In this document: positions 48,428 through 56,284 of the stretch, in pieces
Numbering within the stretch: position 1 is the first letter of the stretch
Layout of the letters: each line of letters begins with the position of its first letter
From: Pandoraea anapnoica
GTDB lineage: Bacteria > Pseudomonadota > Gammaproteobacteria > Burkholderiales > Burkholderiaceae
Reading direction: 5' to 3'
Assembly (NCBI RefSeq): GCF_902459765.1
Contig: NZ_CABPSP010000002.1
Location: 1-64,000 of the forward strand
Length of the DNA stretch: 64,000 bases
Notes under the pieces: generated by a model
What the model saw: the letters and a program-made list of their open reading frames with translations, nothing else
Told to the model about the DNA's origin: nothing
Databases searched by the model: none
Program-made: the position numbers and the translations under genes

Positions 48428-49267
48428 ATGTCGAAGACTACGTATTACGCGCCGCACGGCGGGCACCCGGGCCAAACGGAACTGCTCACCGACCGCGCCA
48501 TGTTCACCGAAGCGTACGCCGTCATCCCGAAGGGCGTGATGCGCGACATCGTGACCAGCCACCTCCCGTTCTGGGACAACACGCGTTTGTGGGTGCTGGC
48601 ACGTCCGCTCTCGGGTTTCGCCGAGACGTTCGCGCAATACATCATGGAAGTCGGCGCAGGTGGCGGTAGCGACAAGCCCGAGCAGGACGACAAGGCCGAA
48701 GGCGTGCTGTTTGTCGTGGAAGGCGAAATCACCGTGACGATTCAGGGCAAGGCGAACACGCTCACCCCGGGCGGCTACGCGTTCATTCCGCCCGCGACCG
48801 ACTGGCAACTGCGCAACAACAGCCAGAACACCGCGCGCTTCCACTGGATCCGCAAGCACTATCAGGCCGTGGAAGGTCTGCCGTATCCGGAACCGTTCGT
48901 GAAGAACGAGCAGGACGTCGAGCCGATCGCCATGCCGGGCACCGACGGTCGCTGGGTGACCACGCGCTTCGTCGACATTCAGGACATGCGCCACGACATG
49001 CACGTCAACATCGTGACGTTCCAGCCGGGCGGCGTCATCCCGTTCGCGGAAACGCACGTGATGGAGCACGGCCTGTATGTGCTCGAAGGCAAGGCCGTCT
49101 ACCGTCTGAATCAGGATTGGGTGGAAGTCGAAGCCGGTGACTTCATGTGGTTGCGTGCGTTCTGCCCGCAGGCCTGCTATGCCGGTGGCCCCGGTCCGTT
49201 CCGCTACCTGCTGTACAAAGACGTCAACCGTCACATGAATCTGACGCTGGGCGCTCAGCCGAAGTAA
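48428..49267 (+). CDS. Bicupin, (S)-ureidoglycine aminohydrolase-like (AllE type)
   Basis: A 279-residue two-cupin protein closely resembling (S)-ureidoglycine aminohydrolase (AllE/YlbA): YYAPHGGHPGQTELLTDRA at the start, cupin 1 with FVVEGEITVTIQG and PGGYAFIPPATDW, cupin 2 with FAETHVMEHGLYVLEGKAVY and the C-terminal LYKDVNRHM. That enzyme releases ammonia from ureidoglycine in allantoin breakdown. AGGAG lies nine bases before ATG 48428. No allantoicase or allantoate amidohydrolase gene is nearby, so its true substrate may differ. Confidence 0.85.
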   Translation: MSKTTYYAPHGGHPGQTELLTDRAMFTEAYAVIPKGVMRDIVTSHLPFWDNTRLWVLARPLSGFAETFAQYIMEVGAGGGSDKPEQDDKAEGVLFVVEGEITVTIQGKANTLTPGGYAFIPPATDWQLRNNSQNTARFHWIRKHYQAVEGLPYPEPFVKNEQDVEPIAMPGTDGRWVTTRFVDIQDMRHDMHVNIVTFQPGGVIPFAETHVMEHGLYVLEGKAVYRLNQDWVEVEAGDFMWLRAFCPQACYAGGPGPFRYLLYKDVNRHMNLTLGAQPK

Positions 49268-49300
49268 GCGGCATTCAGCCGTAGCTAAATAGTAAATAAG

Positions 49301-49333
49301 CCGCGTGCATCCTGATCACTTCGACGCACGCGG
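49301..49333 (+). terminator. Hairpin at the end of the bicupin gene
   Basis: CCGCGTGC and GCACGCGG form an 8-bp stem; TTTCG follows. The 3' arm lies within the end of the convergent LysR gene, so the structure may serve the plus strand only. Confidence 0.4.
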
Positions 49334-50206
49334 TTTCGATGCCAGCATCCCCACAAGTACCTTGGCGAGCGCGCCCACCATCGGGTCGGCCGTCGGCCGG
49401 TGAAAGATCGCCAGCTCGAACGTGTCGACAACAGGCAACCCCTGCCCACGACCGAGCACCACATGCCCCGGCAGCACCGCGCGCGGCGGCACCAGACTGA
49501 TCCCCATGCCATCGGCCACAGCGCCCTGAATGCCGCTCAGACTCGAACTCGTGAAGCTGATGCGCCAGTTGCGCCCCATCGCTTCGAGCGCATTGATCAT
49601 GTCGTCGCGGTACAGCCCTCGCGTCGGGAACGTCACGAGTGGTACGGGATCGAGACCGAACGACGGATGCTTCGCACTGTCGATCCACGCCAGCTTTTCC
49701 GGACTGCTCGCCACCGACTCGCGACTATTGCGGCGCTGCTTGACCAGCACGAGATCCAGTTCGCCGTGATCGTAACTGCCCAGCAAATCGCGACTCAGGC
49801 CGCTCGTGACTTCGAGCTTGACCTGCGGATACTGACGGTTGAAACGGGCGAGCACCTGCGTCGTCGCGCCCGTGGCGAAATCCTCCGGCACCCCGAGGCG
49901 CACCGTCACCGCCACCACCGCCCCCGAGAGCGCTTCGAACATCTGATCGTTGAGCGCGAGCATCTGACGCGCGTAACCGAGCAACAACTCGCCCGCATCG
50001 GTCGCGTGCACCTCGCGATTGCCACGGTCGAGCAACTTGTGGCCGACCATGTCCTCCAGACGCTTCACCTTCTGACTGACGGTGGACTGCGTCGAGTGCA
50101 GACGGGCGGCCGCCGTCGTGAAGCTGCCGCAATCGGCCACCATGATGATCGAGCGCAAGAGGTCCAGATCGAACAGCGGTCGATTCGATTTCACACTACC
50201 AGCCAT
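49316..50206 (-). CDS. LysR-family transcriptional regulator
   Basis: A 296-residue LysR protein; the helix-turn-helix is in GSFTTAAARLHSTQSTVSQKVKRLE (about residues 28-50). It lies at the downstream end of the minus-strand operon that contains the GGT-like, DUF1097 and second amidohydrolase genes, and converges with the bicupin gene. It may regulate one or both of these nitrogen operons. Confidence 0.9.
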   Translation of the reverse strand: MAGSVKSNRPLFDLDLLRSIIMVADCGSFTTAAARLHSTQSTVSQKVKRLEDMVGHKLLDRGNREVHATDAGELLLGYARQMLALNDQMFEALSGAVVAVTVRLGVPEDFATGATTQVLARFNRQYPQVKLEVTSGLSRDLLGSYDHGELDLVLVKQRRNSRESVASSPEKLAWIDSAKHPSFGLDPVPLVTFPTRGLYRDDMINALEAMGRNWRISFTSSSLSGIQGAVADGMGISLVPPRAVLPGHVVLGRGQGLPVVDTFELAIFHRPTADPMVGALAKVLVGMLASKPRASK

Positions 50207-50331
50207 GTTTCATATTTATTAGATGAATGGCTGAACTTGTATCACGCGCGACGAACGCCCGGCAACTGGGGTTTTCGGCGGTGCCAGCGCCATGATGGCT
50301 ACTGGCACCGCGTTGTGCATGTAGCGCTTGG

Positions 50332-52116
50332 CTAGACGCCCAACGCTCGTCCGTCGCTGCGCGGATCGTGCGCGCCGCTCATCTGCCCTTGCGGGCCGAT
50401 ACGAATCGCGCCGGGATGCCCCGCCAGTTGGCTTTGCGGCGGCAGCGGGCTCATCTCGTGCCCGCGCGCCGCCAGCGCGGTGAACACCCCCGCCCCGGCG
50501 TCCTGCTCCAGCTTGAGGCTGTCGCGCGAATCCGAGAACGTCTTGCCCAGCAGGAAGCGCGGGCGCTTCAATGCCGTCAACGGATCCATGTCGTAGTCGA
50601 TGAGACGGGTGAGCACGGCCGCGAGCGTCTGCGGCTGCCCGTCTGCGCCTTGCGTGCCGTAAAGCAATTGCGGACGTCCGCCCTTCAGGTACATGCCGGG
50701 ATTGAGCGTATGGAACGGACGCTTGCCGCCGCGCAGCACGTTGGGACTCGCCGGGTCCATGCTGAAAGACGCACCCCGGTTGTGCCACAGCACGCCGGTG
50801 TCCCCCAGCACCACACCGCTGCCCCAGTCGAAGTAGACGGTTTGCAGCATGCTCACGCAGTTGCCCTGACCGTCCGCCGCCCCGATGTACACCGTGTCGC
50901 CCGTCTTGAAGACGTGCGGCCACGGCATCGCGCGGTCCATGCGGATGCTGCGCGCATGGGCGTCGAGATTCGCACTGGACAGCAGACGATCCACCGGCAC
51001 GTCGACGAAATCGGGATCGGCCACGTAGCGGTTGCGGTCGAGAAACGCGAGCTTCACCGCTTCGACCAGCACGTGATAGTAGTCGGCGCTGCCCTCCGGC
51101 ATCGACTTCAGATCGAAACGATTGAGGATCCCCATGATCTCAAGCGTCGTTACGCCCTGTGTCGGCGGACGCAGCCCAAGCAACTCGCCGTCCCGATACG
51201 CCACGCGCAACGGCACTTCCTCACGTGCCTGCGCGCGCGACAGATCGCTCGCGCGCAAGGGCGAACCGACCTTCTTCAGACCGGCGGCGATGCGTCCGGC
51301 CAGATCCCCTTCATAGAATTCGCGTCCGCCGTGGGTCGCGATGCTGTCGAGACTTCGGGCCAGCGCAGGCTGATGGAAGCGCTCGCCCGCCTGCGGGATG
51401 CGCCCGTTCGGCATGAAGGTGGACGAAAAACCCTCCCAGCCGGACAACTCGTTGGCGCGGAACGTCTGCCAGAAATGCTGCGACGGCGTGACCGGAAAGC
51501 CGTTCGCGGCGTACTCAGTCGCACGCGAAAAGAGCGATGGCCACGACTGCTGACCACCCCACTGCGTGCGACTCAATTCAAATGCCTTGTCCCAGATGGC
51601 GACGGTCGCGGCAGTGGTCAGCGTCGCGCCGGGGCCGCGCACAGGAATCGTGCTGCCGTACTCGGGCGTTTGTGCCGCGGCCTGACCGATGCCTGAGAGC
51701 GTGCGCACGTTGCCGTCACGATCGCTGATGACCATGAAGGCGTCGCCGCCCAGACCGGTGAAGTGCGGATACGTCACGCTCAGCACCGCGCCGATAGCAA
51801 TCGCCGCTTCGATGGCGTTCCCGCCCGCGCGCAGCACTTCCAGCCCCGCTTCGCTCGCCAGCTCATGCGGACTTGTCACCATACCGCGCGTCGATTGCGC
51901 CAGCCGTCCGTCCGGCTTTGCGTTCGTCTCGGCTTTGGTCGCCACGGCCTCAGCAGCCGAGAGCGGTAGGACGGCGCTGCCCGCCAGCGCCGCCGTCCCC
52001 ATCAGAAAACTACGACGTGCGTTGAGGCTGGTCGCATCGCCAGCAGCAGTTGGTTGCGGCGGCGATTGTGGTGGTGTCGGATTGAGGCCATCGGCCGGTT
52101 TTGGTGCGAACGTCAT
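50332..52116 (-). CDS. Gamma-glutamyltransferase-family hydrolase, HpxW-like
   Basis: A 594-residue Ntn-hydrolase precursor with a twin-arginine-type signal, ARRSFLMGTAALAGS (residues 33-47). The self-cleavage threonine is in GDTVYIGAAD (about residue 407), followed by GVLWHNRGASFSMDP and LNPGMYLKGG. The TVxxG variant in place of the TTHxS of true GGT, and the GVLWxNRG block, resemble oxamate amidohydrolase HpxW of purine breakdown in Klebsiella. The export signal is unusual for such a role. It follows the DUF1097 gene after 94 bases. Confidence 0.85.
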   Translation of the reverse strand: MTFAPKPADGLNPTPPQSPPQPTAAGDATSLNARRSFLMGTAALAGSAVLPLSAAEAVATKAETNAKPDGRLAQSTRGMVTSPHELASEAGLEVLRAGGNAIEAAIAIGAVLSVTYPHFTGLGGDAFMVISDRDGNVRTLSGIGQAAAQTPEYGSTIPVRGPGATLTTAATVAIWDKAFELSRTQWGGQQSWPSLFSRATEYAANGFPVTPSQHFWQTFRANELSGWEGFSSTFMPNGRIPQAGERFHQPALARSLDSIATHGGREFYEGDLAGRIAAGLKKVGSPLRASDLSRAQAREEVPLRVAYRDGELLGLRPPTQGVTTLEIMGILNRFDLKSMPEGSADYYHVLVEAVKLAFLDRNRYVADPDFVDVPVDRLLSSANLDAHARSIRMDRAMPWPHVFKTGDTVYIGAADGQGNCVSMLQTVYFDWGSGVVLGDTGVLWHNRGASFSMDPASPNVLRGGKRPFHTLNPGMYLKGGRPQLLYGTQGADGQPQTLAAVLTRLIDYDMDPLTALKRPRFLLGKTFSDSRDSLKLEQDAGAGVFTALAARGHEMSPLPPQSQLAGHPGAIRIGPQGQMSGAHDPRSDGRALGV

Positions 52117-52210
52117 GCCGTCTCCCTTGGGGATGTCATTGGAAAGCGAAGCGCACCCGACACTGGCAGCGCTTCGCCCTTACATCGTTAAATCGTCAAA
52201 GGGTTGGTGG

Positions 52211-52747
52211 TCAGACTTCCGCCTTCCAGCCCTTCCAGTTGCGCTGATGCGAGACTTCCGGGGCGGAGTAGCGCTCCTTGACCCAGGCGTACACCGGACC
52301 GAGAGCGTTCATCGCCACGGCCGCGGCCAGTGCGGCCAACGGATCCTGAGCAACGGGACCGAAGCCGCCGAACAGCGTGGCGAAGTAAGTCGCGAAGCCG
52401 AAGAACATGCCCGGGATGAAGTTCAGGCCGGGGAAGAAGCGAGCCAGCGCCATCATCGAGCCGTTGCCTGCGAAGAGAATCACCATCTCCGCGACCACCA
52501 GCGTGTTGCCGCTGAACTGCGTCGCGGCCTGTTTGAAGCCCAGCACGATCAGGAACGCGAAGAACGATCCGATCGGTAGCGTCGCCCAGATGCGTTTGAG
52601 GTTCACCAGCGTCGGGCCGCCCATCGCGAACGTGGCTGCCCAGCTAATAAAGATCGCCCATGGCGGCAGATGCAACGGCAGCATCGCAATCGGGATGGTG
52701 GTGACAGCAAGTAGTGAGGCAACGACTTCCGCAGGCAGCTTCTTCAT
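52211..52747 (-). CDS. DUF1097-family inner-membrane protein
   Basis: A 178-residue membrane protein with about five helices (LLAVTTIPIAMLPLHLPPWAIFISWAATFAMGG and others), matching DUF1097. Some members are nitrogen-regulated and may be channels or transporters. AAGGAGA lies five bases before ATG 52747. It begins 28 bases after the second amidohydrolase and is likely its partner for uptake. Substrate unknown. Confidence 0.85.
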   Translation of the reverse strand: MKKLPAEVVASLLAVTTIPIAMLPLHLPPWAIFISWAATFAMGGPTLVNLKRIWATLPIGSFFAFLIVLGFKQAATQFSGNTLVVAEMVILFAGNGSMMALARFFPGLNFIPGMFFGFATYFATLFGGFGPVAQDPLAALAAAVAMNALGPVYAWVKERYSAPEVSHQRNWKGWKAEV

Positions 52748-52775
52748 GATTGTCTCCTTGAGTTTTATAAGAACT

Positions 52776-54047
52776 TCATTGCGCACAACAACATGAATGC
52801 CGGTGAATCTCGCAGCTGTGCTGCGTCACGACCGTAATGCGGCCGCGTTTGATGACCCACAGACGTGGCGGGATATCGAGCAGCGCGTCGGCCACCCGGA
52901 ACGTATCGAGAATGATCAGATCGGCCTGCTTGCCCACGGCGATGCCATAGTCGTGCGACAGTCCGATGGCGCGCGCGGCGTTATGCGTGCCCATGTCCAG
53001 AATCGCCTGTTGATGCTCGGGCACGCCGAACTGCGCCACGTGCGCGAGCAGGTTGCCGATCTGCAACATGTCGGCCTTGCCGAACGGGGTGAACGCGTTG
53101 CGCACGTTGTTCGACGAGTAAGCGACGTTCACGCCCGCACTATGCAACGCCTTCACAGGGGTCAGTCCACGCCGCTGGTTCTGCACATCCTTGCGTCCGC
53201 CGAGATACAGATCCGTCGCTGGCAACGTGACGATGCTGATGCCCGCCAGCCGGATCTGTTCGATCACCGGTGCGAGTTCGTCGTTGTCGAGCGCGCCCAG
53301 ACTCGTCACGTGGCCGAGCGACACCCGTCCCTGATAGCCCGTGTCGATGGTCCGTTGCGCGATGTAGGAGATCGCAGCGAAGCGCTGATCGCTGGTGTCG
53401 TCCGCGAAGTCCGCATGCATATCGATAGGCGCATCGAAGCGCTGCGCCAGCTCGAACACGATATCGATGTGGCGCTTCGTGTCTTCCCAGTTCAGCTCGT
53501 TGTACGGGCAGCCGCCCACGACGTCCGCGCCCATGCGCAGCGCGTCGATCATCAGCTCATAGGTACCTTTCGACTTGAGAATGCCCTCCTGCGGGAACGC
53601 CACGATTTGCAGGTCGAGCAGGCTGTCGTATTCGTCCTTGAGCGTGAGCAGCGTTTCCACACCGATGAGGCCCTGAATCAGGTCGACGTCGGGGTGTGCG
53701 CGCACTGCGACCGTACCGTTCTTGACCGCCATGTCGAGTACCTGACGCGAGCGGTCGAGCACGTCTTCGCGCTCCTGCTTGCTCTTGAGAATGCCGGTCA
53801 CGCGAATCGCCTCGTCGAGCGTGCCGAAGCGCGCGGGCAGACGGCGGTGCAGCAGCGCCTTGTCGAGATGCAGATGCGCTTCGACGAGGCCGGGAATCGC
53901 GGCCCTGCCCTGCGCGTCGATCTGCTCGTCGGCGGTGGCGTCGATGCCCGGCTCTATCGCGGCAATGCGTCCGCCCTTGATGGCGATGTCCACGAGCGGC
54001 GCGTCGTCGCGTACGCACACGTTGTTGATCAGCAGGTCCACATGCAT
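52776..54047 (-). CDS. Cytosine-deaminase-like amidohydrolase, catalytic Asp replaced by Asn
   Basis: A 423-residue CodA/AtzC-group amidohydrolase with EAHLHLDKAL (HxH), DMHADF and LGHVTSLG histidines. In the segment that holds the catalytic aspartate of CodA (GHDDVFDPW), it reads SSNNVRNAFTPFG, with Asn in place of Asp. The C-terminus ends in a Cys/His-rich tail, HSCEIHRHSCCCAQ. It is the first gene of a minus-strand operon with DUF1097 and the GGT-like gene. A palindrome for a NarL-type regulator lies about 170 bases upstream. Confidence 0.85.
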   Translation of the reverse strand: MHVDLLINNVCVRDDAPLVDIAIKGGRIAAIEPGIDATADEQIDAQGRAAIPGLVEAHLHLDKALLHRRLPARFGTLDEAIRVTGILKSKQEREDVLDRSRQVLDMAVKNGTVAVRAHPDVDLIQGLIGVETLLTLKDEYDSLLDLQIVAFPQEGILKSKGTYELMIDALRMGADVVGGCPYNELNWEDTKRHIDIVFELAQRFDAPIDMHADFADDTSDQRFAAISYIAQRTIDTGYQGRVSLGHVTSLGALDNDELAPVIEQIRLAGISIVTLPATDLYLGGRKDVQNQRRGLTPVKALHSAGVNVAYSSNNVRNAFTPFGKADMLQIGNLLAHVAQFGVPEHQQAILDMGTHNAARAIGLSHDYGIAVGKQADLIILDTFRVADALLDIPPRLWVIKRGRITVVTQHSCEIHRHSCCCAQ

Positions 54048-54214
54048 GGTGCGGGTCTCCTTACGTCACGAGAAGCACTTGCGAATAGCGTCGCAGAGTG
54101 AGGTTGATGAGTTTGGCCGGAGTGCATCGGCGGCCGGGGTGGCAAAAGTTCTGAAAGGCTTGAACCAAGATTAGAGGAGCGCCCGGATACGGGGCATCGG
54201 GATTTGCTGGTTTT

Positions 54215-54236
54215 CGTCTAAGAATTTCCCTAGACG
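54215..54236. promoter_or_regulatory. Inverted repeat CGTCTA-N10-TAGACG
   Basis: Perfect 6-bp arms around a 10-base centre, AGAATTTCCC, located between the NarL-type regulator gene (ends at 54310) and the amidohydrolase operon. The geometry suits a LuxR/NarL/FixJ-type dimer. Confidence 0.5.
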
Positions 54237-54270
54237 CAGTGCAGCATTCAAAACATGGGGGAAAGGGGCG

Positions 54271-54289
54271 GCCGGACAGAACGTCCGGC
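54271..54289 (-). terminator. Hairpin after the NarL-type regulator gene
   Basis: GCCGGAC and GTCCGGC form a 7-bp stem with a 5-base loop, 21 bases after the stop on the minus strand; CGCCCCTTTCCCCC follows. Confidence 0.5.
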
Positions 54290-54309
54290 GCTGGGAAGCA
54301 GATGCCGAA

Positions 54310-54954
54310 TCAGGCGTCGGTACCGGCGACGATCAGGCCATGTTCGATGGCGTAATGCACCAGCCCCGCCGTCGACGGAATGTCCATCTTGGTCAGGATG
54401 TTGGCCTTGTGCGTGCTGACGGTCTTGGCCGACAACGACAGGCAACGGGCGATGTCGTTGATGCCGTTGCCTTCGACCAGCATTTGGAAAATCTGGAACT
54501 CGCGCGCGGTCAGATGCGTGTGTGGTAGCGCCTCGGCCGGTTGTTGCAACTGGCGCACTAGCTTGTCGGCCACCAGCGGCGACACGACGGTACCGCCACG
54601 CGCCACGCGCCGGATGGCGCTCATCAGTTGCTCGGATTCGGCGTTCTTCGTCAGATAGCCCGATGCGCCAGCGCGAATGGCCTGCACCGCATATTGCGAC
54701 TCGCGATACATGCTGAGCACCAGAATCGGCAGCGACGGATAGCTCGCCTTGATCTGGGCGATGAGCGCAATGCCGCTCTTGCCGGGCATCGACATATCGA
54801 GCAACAGCACGTCGATGGTAGTCAGGCGCAGGCGCTTCAGGACGTCTTCGCCGTCCACTGCCTCGGACACGACGGCCATGTCGGGGGCCATCGAAATGAT
54901 CTTTTTCAGACCGTCGCGAATGATCGCGTGGTCGTCGGCAATCATCACACGCAT
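54310..54954 (-). CDS. NarL/FixJ-family response regulator
   Basis: A 214-residue regulator. The receiver has the acidic pair ADDH (residues 6-9), the phospho-acceptor aspartate in LLLDMSMPGKSG (near 54) and the lysine in GYLTKNAE. The LuxR-type helix-turn-helix is GNGINDIARCLSLSAKTVSTHKANIL (about 163-188). ATG 54954 overlaps the end of the kinase gene by ten bases. The inverted repeat at 54215 is a candidate target. Confidence 0.94.
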   Translation of the reverse strand: MRVMIADDHAIIRDGLKKIISMAPDMAVVSEAVDGEDVLKRLRLTTIDVLLLDMSMPGKSGIALIAQIKASYPSLPILVLSMYRESQYAVQAIRAGASGYLTKNAESEQLMSAIRRVARGGTVVSPLVADKLVRQLQQPAEALPHTHLTAREFQIFQMLVEGNGINDIARCLSLSAKTVSTHKANILTKMDIPSTAGLVHYAIEHGLIVAGTDA

Positions 54955-56045
54955 GGCCACCCCGCATCGTGAGTTGCCGGAATCGTCGCGGCGTGCGTGG
55001 CAGGCCGTGCCGGAATCCGAACGACGATCCGCGTGCCCTGCCCTGGCGCACTTTCGATATCGAAGGCACCGCCCAGCATCAGCGCCCGCTCGCGCATGCC
55101 CATGAGACCGAGCCGCTGCCCGTGTCCAGCGCGCAACGGGTCCATGCCCCGCCCGTCGTCGCTGATGCACACGTGGCAGTGACCGTCGCGCAATTCGAGC
55201 GTCACGCGAACCTGCGTCGGCTGTCCGTGACGGCTTGCGTTCGTGAGCGACTCCTGCACGATGCGGAAGATGGCCGTGCTGCACTCGCTATCGAGACACG
55301 CCGTCACCGACTCGGGCATCATCAGTTCGCAAGGCAAGCCGTGACGCTGTGCAAACGATTCCGTGAGCCATTCCAGCGCGGCGTGCAGGCCGAGTTCGTC
55401 GAGTACCGCCGGGCGCAAGTCCGCCGCAATGCGATGCACGGCGTCGATGGTCTCGTCGACCAGCTCCTTGAGCATCTGGATCTGGGCGGACTGATCTGCG
55501 GCAGGCAGATCCGGTTGCGTTTCCAGATAATTCAGACCGAGACGCAGGCCGCCCAGCCACTGGCCGAGTTCGTCATGCAATTCGCGCGACAGTCGCGTGC
55601 GTTCGGCTTCACGTACGGTTTGCAGATACGCCGAGAGTTGACGTAGTTGTGCGCGCGAATCGAGCAGCGCCATTTCGGAGCGCTTGCGGTCGGTGATATC
55701 GCGAGAGATGCCGACGGTGCCGACGATGCGTCCGTGGGCATCGCGCACGGGCATCTTGACGGTGTCGAACCAGCGCGGTGCCCCGTCCGCCCCCGGACGG
55801 CTCTCTTCGTAGCGACGACGCACGCCGCTCGCGACGACGGCACGGTCGGTGGCAAGGTACACACGTCCCCACTCGGAGGACCAGACCTTGTCCGGCGTGC
55901 TGCCAATGATGTCAGCCTCGGTGCGCCCGCATGCGGCCATGAAGGCGTCGTTGACGAGGATGTAGCGCGACTCGGTGTCTTTGAGCCACGCCTGATCCGG
56001 GATGTTGTTCAGAATCGCCCGGTGCAGTTCGCCATGCGTCTCCAC
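54945..56045 (-). CDS. PAS-domain sensor histidine kinase (HisKA_3)
   Basis: A 366-residue soluble kinase. A PAS domain (about residues 8-120, AILNNIPDQAWLKDTESRYILVN) is followed by HisKA_3 with RLSRELHDELGQWLGGLRLGLN (His near 166) and an ATPase domain with the N-box ESLTNASRHG and G-boxes DDGRGMDP and GLMGMRERA. GTG 56045 is preferred because AAGGAG lies five bases before it; the frame opens at GTG 56087. It lacks membrane helices, so it senses an internal cue. Confidence 0.9.
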   Translation of the reverse strand: METHGELHRAILNNIPDQAWLKDTESRYILVNDAFMAACGRTEADIIGSTPDKVWSSEWGRVYLATDRAVVASGVRRRYEESRPGADGAPRWFDTVKMPVRDAHGRIVGTVGISRDITDRKRSEMALLDSRAQLRQLSAYLQTVREAERTRLSRELHDELGQWLGGLRLGLNYLETQPDLPAADQSAQIQMLKELVDETIDAVHRIAADLRPAVLDELGLHAALEWLTESFAQRHGLPCELMMPESVTACLDSECSTAIFRIVQESLTNASRHGQPTQVRVTLELRDGHCHVCISDDGRGMDPLRAGHGQRLGLMGMRERALMLGGAFDIESAPGQGTRIVVRIPARPATHAATIPATHDAGWPCV

Positions 56046-56284
56046 TGCGTCTCCTTGCCGTACCGATGAAATGGCGCGGTGCAGCACAGTCAGCGGCTGG
56101 CAAACAAGGCGTGCGCCTTACCAGAGGTCCGCCATGACGTCGACACCGGTCCGCCCCCAATATAGCCAGACCGGCGCGCGGGCGCGCCTCTAGTTTTCCC
56201 GCATATCGTCATGCTGCGTTGCTTCATGAGTTTTTCTGATGGATGCCGCTGCGTGACTGGAACGACTAACAGGTGCTGGAAACG

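Noticed and set aside
50368-51696. 442-residue plus-strand frame opposite the GGT-like gene
   Set aside because: No recognisable domain, Arg/His-rich; the GGT motifs are on the other strand.
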